Below, piece by piece: positions 12,837-37,359 of a stretch of 64,000 bases of DNA; within the stretch, counting starts at the first letter, position 1; each line of letters starts with the position of its first letter. Origin of the DNA: Volvox africanus (taxonomy: Eukaryota > Chlorophyta > Chlorophyceae > Chlamydomonadales > Volvocaceae); assembly GCA_030268105.1 (NCBI GenBank), contig BSDZ01000078.1:3027001-3091000 (forward strand), read 5' to 3'. Both the position numbers and the translations under genes were made by a program. Under the pieces are notes generated by a model. That model did not search any database. It had not been told where the DNA came from and worked only from the letters and a program-made list of their open reading frames with translations.

Positions 12837-14816
12837 TGGACGGGGACTATCCAGGGCTGGGTGGTGTGCAAATAGGGGTAATCAGCTGTAGTACATGTTG
12901 TTAGACCCGTTCTATAGTATTGTTCGATTCCTATCCACACTTGGTAGTATAGAATGAGGGCATGCATGCGGGTGAGCAGGTTGACTGGGCTGACTGTAGC
13001 TGTAATGGAAGGCGGCAAATCCGGAGGTACGTTGCTCACTCCCTAGTACAGCAGCTTTGGGCTAAACGTAAGCCGTCAGAGATATAAGCTTTGGATAATG
13101 GACATGGATGCTTGCCTTGACAAGGCTTGTTGCGGCACACGCGTTGCTTAGCAGCACTTGTCTGCTCAGGCCAATAGCACGGCCAGTTCCCGGCCTAACC
13201 AGGACTGGCTTCCCGGTTTGGGACGCGGCTATGTCCGAATAATTAAGAAGGATCCCGGTGGCTGAGTAGAATCGCTGAGTGGTTCGAATTTCTGCAAAGT
13301 TGATTCCTTGAAGCTGACAACATAGTCCCCAAGCCAAAGACTCAATTTGCTTGCACTGTAGGGTAAGCAGCGTCTGGCGGGCGACAGACTGTTACCGTAT
13401 TCCACTTCATGCCACACCTCCACTTCATTGGCAGCAGTAGATCCTTCCTGTCTAAAATGAACATCATACAGTTAATGCAATCCCTGTGGAATAAACGCAT
13501 CTAACAGTCCCTACATTTCTCGGGAGAAAGAGTAACGTCCCCGGTCGCTAAGGTAGTCACAATGAAACCATACTTCATCATCATTTGTAGACCGCTCAGC
13601 GTTGTGTAAGCACTGGGGCCGTAAGGCAGCGGCAACACCGGGCAACACTGAATCCAAAAAAAGGGGAGGCCCCTGCCCAACCTCGCCCATGCGTAATGTT
13701 GTGTATGGGGAAAATGTTGAGAGTGATCAACGCACGTATATCACTAAGAAAAGAGATAGCAGCAATACGGCCCAGGGAGGGGCCGGGCGCTTTGTTATTT
13801 TCAAACAAAAGACAGCGAGAATGCGCTTAAGTGACGAAGCCAGTTGCGGTTGACATTGCTACCATGCCCATGCTAAGGGTTGGTTATGAAGGATCATGGG
13901 ATGGTGGTAAGTGGGTTTCAAGCCTCCAAACAGCCGGATCCGAAAACGGTATCTGGGGAGGCTGCTACACGACAAGCATCGCAGAAGAAGCGTGAGGAAA
14001 TGACACGGGCAAGTAGGACTGATGCAGTACTGACCTGTTTGGCTTCCGGTTCGATGAGTTACAGTCTGGTACAGAAGGCAGCCAGGAGTACAAAGACGAT
14101 TCATCTTCCGAGTTAAGCACCAACGACTGTTCATCAACCGCTCAGGAAGGCTCATGCTCTGGGTACTGGGGCCATGTGTGCGGGCAAGCTTCTCATTACG
14201 CTGTTTGCGGCTAGTCAGGAATATGGGCGAGCAATCCGTGTAGATATTTAAGAAGCGTAGCCTGCAGTTGAGTGATATGCTGTAAGGGAGTCAAGGACCC
14301 ACGGGCCAACAGGAGGCGCCAACGCTAGGACAAAATGGCGTCATCCAAGACTCCATATTTCCATTGTGCTACAAATCTGACGTGATGGGTTACCATAGTT
14401 AAGGTAAAATATTGCAAATGGAATTTCGTGCTGCGACTTTGGGGGACTGACACTGCGGAATGAGAAGCAGGACAACGGACAACGACCTTCTCGGCTCGTG
14501 ATGGGTACTTGCTCTATGGGGATAATGAATGTAAGAGGTTGGCTCACTATTTTCAAAAAAGTAATAGTGATTCGCATCACGGCCGAGAGCAACAATATCG
14601 CAAGGTCGTAGGACTAATAACTTGCCAAAGGAAAAGTATGGACGGCCCAATGAAAATCAGCAGTTTTTCACTTTTTTGAAGAACACCATTTAATAAATAA
14701 CTTGTAAGAACTTGCCTGTCGCTTAGACTAACGCCGATCGTGCAAAGGCTGCATAGGTCGGAGTGGCCGACGCCCCGCCGCTGGCGGCGTGTTGAGCCTT
14801 AGTGATATTAGGAAGC
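12837..14816. other. Intergenic region EBP2-PRP40, nothing recognised
   Basis: Contains the EBP2 3' UTR and the PRP40 promoter. Open frames up to about 98 codons exist on both strands but none has a motif, plausible splicing context or composition like the neighbouring genes. Confidence 0.4.
13001..13005 (+). terminator. Candidate polyadenylation signal of EBP2
   Basis: TGTAA, 165 bases after the EBP2 stop codon, the usual signal and spacing in volvocine algae. Confidence 0.45.
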
Positions 14817-25969
<11,153 letters not shown>

Positions 25970-28040
25970 AGCAAACCCGGTGTTTTGCTTTTACGAGGCC
26001 CCGAAGGTGAAGGGGGTGGGTTGCAAGTTGGGGTAGGGGGACCGGGTAGAGGGCACACGGCGCAAGAGGTATTTTTTGCTCGATTTGGAGCGTACCCGGC
26101 CGGGGGAAAAGGAGGACGCGGTGTGTTGGAGTCAATTTATGTGTCTGGGGTGCGAAGGGGCTGATGGTCGACCGGCCCCTCGCAGCGGCACACATTGATA
26201 GCTCACCACCTTTCCGTGGCAAATGGTTCAATCGTGGTTTACCCAAAATTGCGGATTTGAGCCCCCGCCACTATAGTTGTTGCTACAGCGATTTTGGATT
26301 TTACAGCGATTGGACCTTGCATCATTGCGTGAAAACGTACGGTGCAACTGCAGCCCTCCGTGCCATATTTTGGAATTTGGAGTGCTGTGGGTCGAATTTT
26401 AACTTTTGCCTTCCCTTGGCACGCACCCGGTGATTCTCCCTGGCGCTACAGAGGCCAGGTTGATCAATATTGCGGCCGCGGCGCATGCGAAGGCCGTCGC
26501 GGGGGATGTCAACTGACGGATCGCCGAACGCAATATAGCTGAGGGAGAGCTGTGCTGCACCCCTCTACTAGGTGGCTGCTGCTGCTGCTGGTGCTGGAGA
26601 ACGACGTGGAGGGCTCTGGCCATTGCTGGCGCGCATCGGTTCAGTGCCTTCAGGTGGTTGGTGATGTGTGAGGAAAGAAACATTGAAAATGTAAAGACGA
26701 AGACAGGCAGGCAGGCAGGCAGGCAGGCAACGGTGAGGGGCGGCCGCGGCTGCATAGGTTGGCGGTGGCGGCTGCAGGCTTTGCAGCTACCGCCGCCATC
26801 CACGACCGCGGCCGCGGCCACAGCATGCGGGAATGGGTTGGGGGTTTGGCGGGTTCTTAGATGCTACTACGAGGCTCTTTAGTGCGTGGTCTACGGCACC
26901 TCTGCAGCTCTTAATTTGGCGCGAAACTATTGAGAAAGGTTAGCACGTTCTATTCTGGGTTGTTGGTATATTTTCATCGTTGTCCAAGAAGACGAGACGA
27001 CCATGCTTTGGCAGTATGGGATGGTCTGTGCGTTGTCGTATCGAGTTGGGTTTGGCCAGAATGCGCACGACAACAAAACCTTGGGGCTTTCAGAGGAAAG
27101 GGTTCGGGAGCCTGCGGGAGCAACGGGACACGGCGATCATAGGCCTCCGCTTCGCAATGAGCAACAACCTGCTCCTCACTTGCAGTCGCTTACCCCCAAA
27201 TGGCAGTTTGCGCTTTTGAGACCGCAGCTGGCTTCAACACCTGCTATCCGCGCACGCTCCCACCCTTTTCTTTGCCCAACTATAATGATGTGGCCCCTAG
27301 CCTCGGGGACCTAGTGCCCGGCACATACCGGGATTGCACTGACGTTGGCCTGTAGGCCGAACCCTCCGCTGAACCGCAGTTACATATGAGACATGAAACA
27401 CTGATTTGCTTGAGGGGGTTGGGGGTCTCGTGGGAAGGGATGGCCCTCTTTCTCGAAGAGGCGGTGCGCGCTTCTAGCAATGGAGGGTGTAACAAAGGGC
27501 CCCATTCCCGCAGGACGCCCGTTTCGGCATCACACCTGCTTTTGTACCGCGCCACCACCACACAGGTTGGCCGCATCACCGATTTGCTTGGCGCTGTGCT
27601 ATGCATCCCTTGACACGTCGCTGCCACAAAGTACGTCCAAGAGTAATCGTTGTTTTGGGGGGAGAGCTTACGTAAGGGTGACATCCTTGGGCATCCGCCA
27701 ATGAACTATAGCTATAACTAGATAGCCCTGGGACGGTTTGCTGTGGTCGCCCCATGAATGGTGTTAAGCTGCATACTTATGGCAAGTACCTGTTTTGCTT
27801 CCGGGCGCACACATGAAGACTCTGAGCCTCTGCAAGAGGAAAGATTGCATGAAAGCGTTGGTCGGTCATGGTCAAACGAGACACTTGAATACAAAGCAAC
27901 CTTTGTTTACGTGGGTTAAAGCATATGCTGCTGCTCATAGCTTGCTTATTATAAAGTCTCGGACAAATCTGGATGCTTGGCCAGTGCCCTTTCATTGCAT
28001 CCAAAGTCCTTGCGTCAAACCTAACGACCTGCAAGGAGGG
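25970..28040. other. PRP40 3' region and spacer, nothing recognised
   Basis: A TGTAA at about 26690 may end the PRP40 transcript. A short CAGG microsatellite lies near 26704-26729. Open frames (for example 27280-27684 minus) show no recognisable family or splice structure. Confidence 0.4.
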
Positions 28041-29053
28041 ATGGGGTACACGGTTTGTTAGATATCATCTTCTGAATACATTCATGTTCGTATATTTTAT
28101 TTCCAAATTGTGTGCGAATCCTATTGGTAGGGCCTGGCAGAACCATTCAAAAAGGTGCTGAAACTGATTGGGTTGGTTCGAGGTAACCCGTTGACATCTC
28201 GTAGACGGATGCAAGGAGATAAATTTTGAAGTTATTTATTTCAGGATGTAAGGATTTGTTAGGGTTGTTCCACACTTCCACCGCCGCCTCCACCAGTCGA
28301 GGCTCTATACTGCAGTGCTTGTACGAATTTCTTATACCTTATCTCGGCTAAAGAATTTGTCCTCGTATATATAGATGGGCGTCCAATGAAGAGCGCTGGT
28401 AGGGAGAGGCATGTCGCTACATGCGAAAACCAGCAAGCGAAAAGGGAAATACCACAGGTATTTTCCTCATCGTAAAGCTTGTCAGATATATGAGAGTATC
28501 CATTTTTCGATTATGTGGCAAGCGGGCATTGGCAACTGGTATATCGCAACCTTAGTTTGCCAAGCCTGGTGCAAACTCATCCTTAATACAATTTGATGAT
28601 GGCATTATAACAAAAACATTCACGCGCTTGTTTATTTAAGTTGGGGAAACCCGACCTTAACCTGGACTTTACCAGCTTGGATTTAGCCTGACCGCGAATT
28701 CGCAAATGAAAACGACACAATAAAAGCATGATCCCTGGAATTATTTGCAACCCTATGCAAATTGAACAGCTTTCCTTGTATATGGAGTTAACAGTTGCTG
28801 AGTATTTGGACCTACCACTGAGTGTGGGTCCAAATACTCAGTCCAATAAATAGGTGCAATAAATAGCTTCAAATTTTATCTCCTTGCATCCGTCTACGAG
28901 ATGTCAACGGGCTACATCGAACTAACCCGATCAGTTTCAACACCTTTTTGAATGGTTCTGCCAGGCCCTACAAATAGGATTCATACAACTTGGAATCAAA
29001 CATACGAACATGAATGCATTCAGAAGATGATAACTAACAAACCGTGTACCCAT
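28041..29053. mobile_element. Non-autonomous element with ~200-bp inverted arms
   Basis: The left arm (about 28041-28240) and the reverse complement of the right arm (about 28857-29053) match almost base for base: GGGTACACGGTTTGTTAG at the ends, then ATCATCTTCTGAAT, ATTCATGTTCGTAT, GGGCCTGGCAGAACCATTC, TTGACATCTCGTAGACGG and ATGCAAGGAGATAAA. The ~615-bp centre has no transposase and contains a small palindrome (28802-28838, GTATTTGGACC paired with GGTCCAAATAC). No target-site duplication is evident. The form fits a foldback or MITE-type DNA element. Confidence 0.8.
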
Positions 29054-29880
29054 CATCGGGTACATATTAAGGAGATATGAGGGCCTAAGTATAAGTGTCC
29101 TTTGACAGGATCTGCTCTCTAGGTCATACACATGTCTGTATTCTAAATAAGACAAGTTCCGCACCCCAGACGAAGATAGAAAGCCTCGGCGCCTGAGCGT
29201 AACCGTATGGTCGCTGTGGCCGGGCTGCTGGCACCTTCCTTCTACACCACACACTTTGGTTACCACACCCGCGGCCATGTATCACAAATGACTGCAGAGC
29301 TAAATTCCGGCATTCCTGATTCCGTCAGGGTTTCAGGTCGCCTAGCTGGGCATGGCAGAAGGCTGGGCAACGGTGAGGATGGACGGTTGACATTGCGCAG
29401 AGTACGGCACGGCAGTAGCGTTCTCGCGAAGTTAAGTCTTATCCATGTTGCCAAATGTTTGCGACAGCTCGACAGCTCTGCTGCTCCACACATATATACA
29501 TGAATGGATGGCATATGCGATTCTGTCGTACCTCTCCAAGGGCATGGAAAAGGTACAATCTGTTAGAAAGGAAAGCGCCCCGCCCCGCCCTCGGCGGTAT
29601 TACTTTTTCCTTCCTTCTCCTTCTCCTTCTTATACATGTATCGCTCATCTCAACACTTTCCACTCTTGCGGTATCGGCATTATCATCACCAGGGTGTCAT
29701 ATTGAAATTCCTTCCTGCCTGCAATCTGCACCTCGCCTCATCCAATATCCGATTCTTCCCGCCCTACGGCCCCCCTCGTAACCCCCTCTGGACTCTGTCC
29801 CCTCCTAGACAGCCCAGTCCTCCACACTTGAGACTCCTTGCGGTAATATCGCAGCAACTGTGAACCCCAGATGCCCTCGC
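29054..29880. other. Spacer after the inverted-arm element, nothing recognised
   Basis: Contains a pyrimidine-rich stretch (29600-29630) and the probable 3' UTR of the minus-strand gene ending at 29881. No gene was recognised. Confidence 0.4.
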
Positions 29881-32667
29881 TCATACCCTCACGCCCCGCT
29901 TGGCCAGCCACCTCTCCATGTCCTCCAGCAACCCGTCCCGGACCGCCAATGCCTCCTCTCGTATTTGCAAATGAAGTGAACTGACGCCTCGCACGTCGCC
30001 GGCACGGCGCAGCACCCGACTGAGCTCATATGCGGCCTACATGTAAAGGGGTCGGGAGGTCGGTCAGTTGCATGTATAAGGTAGGAAAGCGTAAATTGGG
30101 TCGATCGTGGTAAAGTCCTTCGCTCGCTATAAAGGGTAACTTGTTGTCAAGTTGTTGTTGTTGTTGACAACGACGTGATGGAAGGTGGGGTCAAGGAAGG
30201 TGAAGGTGACGGACCGTCATGACGGGCGTCAATACGATCTTCACACAGATGCACGCAGATGGCAAGTTTATCAAGCCAATTAGCCACCAGTGAAACTTGC
30301 CTCGGGCGAGTTCGCACCCCGGAGCGCCGCCTCCTGCTCGTACAGTTGCTGTATGACCTCAATGCGCGCATCGATGTTCCCATTATCGAGACCAATACCG
30401 TCAGCGGATTCTGATGTCGCCGTCGCGGCCGCCACTTTGCGCATCAGGGAGGGCACGAAGTCCTTGTTGAGGGTCAGGTGGAGGTCCTGATGAAGCAAAA
30501 GATAAGGATAACAACACGACGTCATTAATCAACTCTGCGTGGCTACATAGGCAAGTGCACCGCCTTGGGCATCCTTACTTCCTAAGTGTCAAGCCTCACT
30601 TATCACCCCAACCTTACGGCGCAGGACAACGAAGTGACACCTCCCTCCCAACGCTCCGGTACTACTGGATGATGGACACAAACCCTGACCGCTTGACGAA
30701 GGACTTACCTGCTTTCAGACCCTGCCCCTTTCATACGGGCCTTACGGCCGAGGAAAGCCTCACCTTCCCGTGTTCGTTGGACATCCTGATACTATTTTGA
30801 CGCAGCTACGTCCCCCCTTTGTGCAGTGCCGCGCACACGTTCCGCGCCGTCTCTCCATCCTCCGTCCTCAGGTGGTACACCCCGCCCACTCACCCCGGCA
30901 CGCGGTTACGAGTGACGGCTCGGCCCTGTGCCCTACCTCTCGCCGCTCCAGCACCTGCCCCGCCAACTCGGGAGCACCAACCACCGCCGCCATCTGAATG
31001 GATGCGACCCATGGGCCAAAGAAGGGCCTACTGAGAATGGGCCACGGATGTAGACATATGCTGTGATTGGACGTCACGACCGCATCTGCGCTTTCGGGAG
31101 TTCATTTGCGACTGCGATTTGTGACTTTATGTGGGGTATGCCACCGGGCCGTGTCGTGCTTCTTTTCCCGGAAAGTACCGACTCCATGACACCACAGCAT
31201 AGCATAGCACGGCACACCAACACTACGGGTTTTCCAATGCCAGAGGGCCTTCCAATGCCAGGATAGAACCGTATGACTCCTCCTCCCTCCTCCCTCCCTC
31301 CTCCGCCTTCTCCGTCCCAATACCTACTACTGCTCCATGCAACCCTCTCCGACCTATCAGCACTTCCGCGGCCGAGCTCCTTGCCCTCCAGGTCCTCATT
31401 CCGTCACGACTCCTTGGCTAACCACTTGCATGAGCCCTGCCGGCCACCACCACCACGCAGCAGCGAGATACTCCAGCCAGCGCCAGCGACAGCGCCTGTG
31501 TCTGGAAGTTATCCGTCCAATAACGCCCCAGCAGGACGCCTCTCCCGCGACCTCTGGATCCCTCCCTACCCCTGGCGAGCCCGGCCTGGTCGCGCAGCCA
31601 ACCTGACGTCCTCACCTGCACCAGCTGGAAGGCCGTCTGACCATAGCCATGAGTGGCCCATTCCCAGCCCGTAGCGTCACGGACCTCAGCGTCCCGCAGC
31701 ATCAGATCCAGCGCCTCACGCGCATGGCCCGACGTGCGGATGTGGTCCAGGAGCTTCTCCCACGTCTCCCTGCCTACGGCGGCAGCGGTGGCGGTAGCAA
31801 TGGTGGCGGTTGTGTTGTTTAGGTGATTTGGTGAAACGGAGGCTGCACAATACGGGTGGGTGCTGTGAAGCTGAACCCGTCTCGGACCAGTTCTGCGGAA
31901 TTTACCCTTAACCCCCCTTTTATTTTATGTCTCGTTTATTCGACTCCCCCCGTGTACTTTATCAAGCGGCGGCATTCGAGGCAGTCGACTCGGCGCCCAG
32001 GGGCTCACCGTGCAACAGACTTATTAAAGTTAAAAGACAAGTGACTCACGCACAACGACACCATCCGCATGCTGTATTTGAATCCAGCTGTGCAAGTTGG
32101 TGAACGGGTCTTGTGTGTCTCTGGAAGGCGGCGAGAGGCGTGGAGCGCGCTGCGATGATAGCGGCAGCGACGTTGGCTGGGCTGACCGATCTGGTGGTGG
32201 TCGCCGCGGCGCCATTATGCGAGTGGGACGGCTGTTTGGACCGCTGTGATCGCCCTGGTCATCGTCGAAGAGTCGATTCGGGACACGGGGTGTGGGAGGC
32301 CGGCTGCCACGGCCGCGAGCTGCCCCTCTCCCTCCACGGCCGCGAGCTGCCTCTCCACGGCCTTGGTCACGACCTGCTTTTAACGCGGGGAAGAATTTAA
32401 GGATTGTCAAGTTTTTGCTAAACTGAAGTTAAAGACGATCAAGATGAGCTCCAGTACTGCTTGGACTGGGACCGCTTGGCTTTAGAAGCCGCCGTGAGCA
32501 TTCGGTTTTTCGTTTGCTTGCAGGCTCGCTTCCGTACCTCTGCCTCCTGGAGCAGGCCCATCGATTCTCCATTCTTGCTGATGGATTGATTGCCTAGCAG
32601 AGACCGCGACTGATGTTTTCCTTGAGTTAAAGCACGTCCACGAGCCGCCGCATCTCGCGTACTCCAT
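29881..32667 (-). CDS. Unrecognised RG-rich helical-repeat protein, PPR-like
   Basis: Exons in coding order: 32667-32538, 32373-32050, 31773-31616, 30993-30937, 30486-30301 and 30036-29881 (stop 29883-29881); 336 residues in one frame. The last intron (30300-30037) uses a GC donor (CCCGAG/gcaagt). Residues 1-43 could be an organelle transit peptide (Ser/Arg/Thr-rich, few acids). Residues 44-80 are RG-rich (GRGEAARGRGGRGAARGRG). The rest is predicted helical pairs: WEKLLDHIRTSGHAREALDL, FQLVQMAAVVGAPELAGQVL, RIEVIQQLYEQEAALRG and AAYELSRVLRRAGDVRGVSS. The spacing recalls pentatricopeptide repeats but no repeat matches the consensus well, so the family is inferred. A role in organelle RNA metabolism is a guess from the RG region plus helical repeats. 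Confidence 0.7.
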
Positions 32668-35094
32668 GGAATGTGGTGATAATTTATTTATTCAGATGTA
32701 TTTTATTGCATAATTAATGTAAACTGGACAGCCTGTAACAGGCTGTGACAAAGTTGTTTCTCACCGTCGACAATTGACTTTCGGGAGTGGCAACGTCCTT
32801 GATTGTAAGGCAGGTTGGGCTCTTCAGTCGTATTGGACGTACAGCAAAATGCCGCCTCCCAAAGATTTGGCTCAATTGTCAATTTTCCGTTTTGGCAGGT
32901 CTACCCACCGGGAACTATCGTCATCAACGATTCTCACGACATCGTCGTACAATTGCAACGAGTTTCTGAAACGAACCCGTAACAATTGGCCATTGCACAT
33001 GTTGGCTCATTATTGCAGTATTTTTGGAGGCCTGACCATGCCATTTTTACAACATTCACCATTTTCTCTACTTTTGTCCTCCATTCAAAACGAGAGGAAG
33101 CTTTTCAATCGTAGTCGATTACTCCATATCCAATACTTTAACTGAATGCTTATTGCCTGAGCGGCATGCAAACATGTAACATAACGACCGTATGCGGGGA
33201 AACGCAAATGCAGTGGCCATGCGTCCCAAACTAGAAATGGACGGGAAAACCAGAGTTAGAACGCTGTAGCGTGCCGTGGCCGCGAAGTACGCGTATTTGG
33301 AGATGCCCCTGGACAACCTCTTCCCGTCTCCTCTCCGGAGACTGATTGCGATATTCCAAAGCATCAAACCCACCACTTCCAGCCCTCCAGTACGTACTCA
33401 TGCACGAACAGCCCATAGCCCACGGGATCGTTGCTTCTGGATGGAGGTCAAACGGCGACTGTACGGCTCCAGCAGCGGCTCCCCTGACAGCACTCATGGG
33501 TTTCCCTGACTGTGCCCGCAGTTTCCGAACGCTCCCACCAACCCCCTCTCACTAACCCCAAACAACCCCACCTGGCCCTGAAGGAATCCCCGCCTGGCCA
33601 CCCGCGTTGTTACTTATGTAACACCGAAAACACATACACACACACGCACACCCACGTACACAGAGTGGATGCACACATACGTAACCACGCGCACGCAGGC
33701 GCGCATGTACGGCCGGCCGTTCCCCACAATGCTGCCGTACCCCGTCACTACAACCATATGTAAACCTCTTTGCACCTGCCTCCTCACCGTGCTGCCGTCA
33801 TTACACCAGCAGTAGCAAAGCAGAATAGCAAGAGCAAGAGCAGTGGAGTACCGATGTCCAAGTGTCCCAGAGATAGCATCGTCAAAAGAGATTTGCGTAC
33901 TCTGCTGCTTGCCGAGACAGGTTGGGACCTGTGGCTGTGGCTGTGGCTGTGGCTGTGGCAGCATGGCAACCACTACTGCACGGCCCCAAAGCAACCACCA
34001 GAATACGGCATCACCGGAATCTATTGTGTGGTGCATCTAATCTTATCAAACTCATCACACTTATAAAACCTAACACTAAAACCCTTGACATCGTGAAAAG
34101 GTTGCATGACAGCATTATCCCGCAGCGCACAATCCGCAACCATCACCGCTTTTACAGATCATAAAAATACGGCATGTTGCGAGGGCGGCAAATGCCGGAA
34201 CATTAGAAATCGCCAACCCGGATACTCTTAAATAGCATCCGCCAAGGCTGACGCGCTGGCGCCCGAGGCTCTCTGTCGCCTTACGCCTACAACTCCCCTC
34301 CTCATCCCTCGTATACACGTACCACCACAACCACCACAATCAGATAAGGGAAGTTGACGCGGCTGTGGCTTCCTTTAGGCAGTTGCAAAGGAGTACGACA
34401 GGAAACCAGACAAAAAAACCCAAAAGGTTTGAGACGAGTCCGTGCGCCGCTCCAAATCAGGGAAGGTGGGGCGGCAGTCCTCTACAACCAGGAAGACGAC
34501 AAAAGGTCAGAGGCGGACAAATGCTCAAACTGAATAATGCGCTAGGGGAGTTTAGAGGCATCCATTCATAATGTAAATTGAAGATGTGAAGTTATACACG
34601 ACACACAACTGTAACGGTTAACCATTACCAGTCGAAGCCCGGTAAGTTTTATGGCGTGTAGCTAGGTACGTGTGATGGTGTCGTACAGTCCCGAACCGCC
34701 GACGGAACGACAAAACGGATATTTTATAGGGTTTGGTAGGGCATTATTTATAAGCCATTAGCACAAATAGGGAGACGGAAAACAGTCGTGTCCGTGATCT
34801 CCCGTTCCGACTGATTTTTGTAAAACATTGAAAACTTTCCTTCGTTTGAAATCTTAAGTAGCTATCGTGTGGTTAACACTGGGCGCGCATACACATACAC
34901 ACATACACACATACACGTCCGCTCGTCCTTTCTGTGCAAGGAAAGAAGTTCAGCCTGCCACCAAAGGAATGTGACGACGGGCCACGAGACTGTCGTAACG
35001 CCAACCAACCACAAAAAATGGAACACCATGAACCACTGCCTCTGCGGACTAGCAAAAAATGTTAAACAACCGCCATAAGCCAAGTTTCCTAACT
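32668..35094. other. Spacer upstream of the helical-repeat gene
   Basis: Contains the promoter of the minus-strand gene, CA-rich simple sequence (33640-33700), a GTGGCT repeat (33930-33958) and another CA-rich run (34888-34915). No gene or RNA was recognised. Confidence 0.4.
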
Positions 35095-36010
35095 GGTAAT
35101 GGACTACGAGCTGGCAAATGCAGGAGTAGATGAGGTCAGTGTCGTGTTTGTAGACGACGTGCTGATATGGTCAGAGACGCCGGAGCAGCATGTCAGCGAC
35201 GTGGAGCGAGTCCTAGGGCCTTATCTGCGTGCGCCTCCGGATCCACCCAGGCTAATGAAAAGATCTTTGGTGCGGACTTTATTGAGTATCTGGGGCCCAA
35301 CCTCAGTCCCTCTGGCATCAGCCGGCATCCGTCAGGCCAGGGTCGCAGCAATCATAGCCCTGCAAACCCCCAAGAGGGGGGTCTCGGAGCTACGCACACA
35401 GCTGGGCTTCGTCAACTACTACCGTTGCTACGTGCCCAACATGAGCCAGACAGTGATGGTGGTGGTGGAGCTAAACAAGCTACTCAAGAAGGGCGTGCCG
35501 TGGAGCCGCGAGAGGGTCCGGAGCCGCGGGAGGTCCATGACGCGATCAAAGTGGCCTTCCTCCCTGGCGGTATGGTCCTGCACCCTATCGACTACAGCAG
35601 GCTCCTGGTGCTGCATACGGACTTCTCCGACCAGGGGCATAGGTGCGGTGCTGGGGCAGCTGGATGGCGAGGGCAACGAGTATACGTGCACCTGTATCTG
35701 TCGCTCCCTGAACAAGCATGAAATGCAGTCCGGCAGCTATGAAGGGGAAATGCTGGCGGCGGTTTGGGCCGTCAAAATGTTCCGTCACCACCTCATAGGC
35801 AGTCCGCGGTTCAAGCTCTTGACGGATCATCAACCTCTTACGTGATGGATCCCATGAGTGCGGGGGGTTTCACGGGGCAATACACACGCTTCGCGTTGGT
35901 GCTCCCGGAATAAAACTTCGTCATTGAGCATCGGCAAGGCATTCGGCACGAGAACGCAGACACGCTTTTGAGAAACCCCCCTGCGTGTAACAACGACGAC
36001 ACCGATGCAA
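35095..36010 (+). pseudogene. Ty3/gypsy retrotransposon pol fragment (RT-RNase H), broken
   Basis: Fragments typical of Ty3/gypsy reverse transcriptase and RNase H, spread over two reading frames and interrupted by stops. Seen are the catalytic-loop FVDDVLIWSETPEQH near 35140-35185, IEYLGPNLSPSGI in another frame near 35280, ELRTQLGFVNYYRCYVPNMS near 35385-35445, the RNase H start DYSRLLVLHTDFSDQG near 35590, EYTCTCICRSLNKHE and YEGEMLAAVWAVKMFRHHL, ending in LTDHQPLT and a decayed tail with VIEHRQG near 35925. The fingers part of RT, gag, protease, integrase and LTRs were not found. An old, inactive copy. Confidence 0.9.
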
Positions 36011-36367
36011 GGCTCGACGAAGATGTGGCACAGCCAAGCTGAATATTATGCCATCAGAACATCATGCCGGCGCCCCGCTGCCGAACCCGTCCGCAACTCT
36101 TCCCCATTCACATATGTGATGTCATTCTCTCCTGCCGTACGCTGCTAATCCTATCCGTTCGTTCTGCATGTTGGCTCCTGTACACGCGTGGACTTCCGCC
36201 AGTCCATCCAGTGCACCAGACGCGATGATGTTGGCGCATACCGACCCCTCAGCACCAATAGGGTGATCAGATCCGGAAGGCCTCTTCCCGTACCAAACAC
36301 GACACGAAACACCGCTGCCCCCTGAGCACCACAACATGCATCAACATGCATCAGCAACGGTCCCACC

Positions 36368-36463
36368 ATCGCAGCCCAGTGGGCCCTGCATCTCGTATCA
36401 TCGCAGCCCAGTGGGCCCTGCATCACACATCATCGCAGCCCAATGGGCCCTGCACCTCTCATT
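36368..36463. repeat. Three tandem copies of a 32-bp unit
   Basis: Copies begin at 36368, 36400 and 36432, each starting ATCGCAGCCCARTGGGCCCT; the core AGCCCAGTGGGCCCT is partly palindromic. Confidence 0.85.
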
Positions 36464-37131
36464 ATTGCACCGACCTACCGTGGAAGACCTCTGGAATACA
36501 CCGAATGCGCACCAAGTAAAGAATGCACACGCAGGACGGGACGGGACGGGACAGGACACAAACACCATTGCTGAGTCGGCACCGAGACTACTGAGTCGGA
36601 CGTCTTGAGACGGAACAGGTAGTGTGCCTTCGAACGGCCCGATCCATTCACAAGATCCAGTACTTAATTACCATAACGACCATAACGACCACAACAACCG
36701 ACAGTGCTGCGATGGGTGCTAACCTCGCCGCGCCGCCGAGGTACACAAAAGCGACGCTGCGGAAATTCCAACAGCTTATATCTTATGACTATAATGCAGT
36801 ACAAATCGAGATCACAAGCTGACACCTCGCTATCAGAGGGGCAACTGCGTCCTCTGAGTTGCTGGTTCCCCAACTTCAACTTCCCAACCTACCCACCGTC
36901 ACGACACACTTGCCCAACATGTGCAATATGTGCTGGCCTATAGTATTGCCTGGTCGTGATGATGCTGAGTCTCATTGTTCTGAGAGGCCCCTCCCCTAAC
37001 CCTCCGTGTAAGGGGACACCTCGAACGCATGGATAGGACCCAACCAAATGCGGTGTCGTAATTCACTTGGAAGATCCCCAACGGGAGCCGTATTGCAGGA
37101 GTCAAGACGCAACGATTCCACGCAATGTAGC

Positions 37132-37136
37132 TTACA
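37132..37136 (-). terminator. Candidate polyadenylation signal of the kinase gene
   Basis: TGTAA on the minus strand, about 225 bases past the kinase stop codon. Confidence 0.4.
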
Positions 37137-37359
37137 AGGATTTCAGCGCTCCATGAATTAGAGGGGGCTCATCGCCCCTGGCGGCCCTAATGTGGCCAGG
37201 GTCCCGGGCGCAACCATAGGGCCGTGGGGCAGTGGTGCCAGCAGTAGATGCAGCGGATTGAAAGGTTAAAGCCCGGCGCGACTGCGGTTCTCGCAGCTCT
37301 TGGTCCTGCAGGCCGGCCTGTGTCTTGATCACCAAAAGGGTCGTCGTGGTGGTGGTCCG

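Larger units (their letters stand above)
36011..37359. other. Spacer between retroelement relic and kinase gene
   Basis: Apart from the 32-bp tandem repeat (36368-36463), a short GGGAC run (36536-36556) and the kinase polyadenylation signal, nothing is recognised. Confidence 0.4.

Noticed and set aside
13276..13290. GGTTCGAATTTC resembling a tRNA T-arm
   Set aside because: No matching acceptor stem, anticodon arm or D-arm can be built around it.
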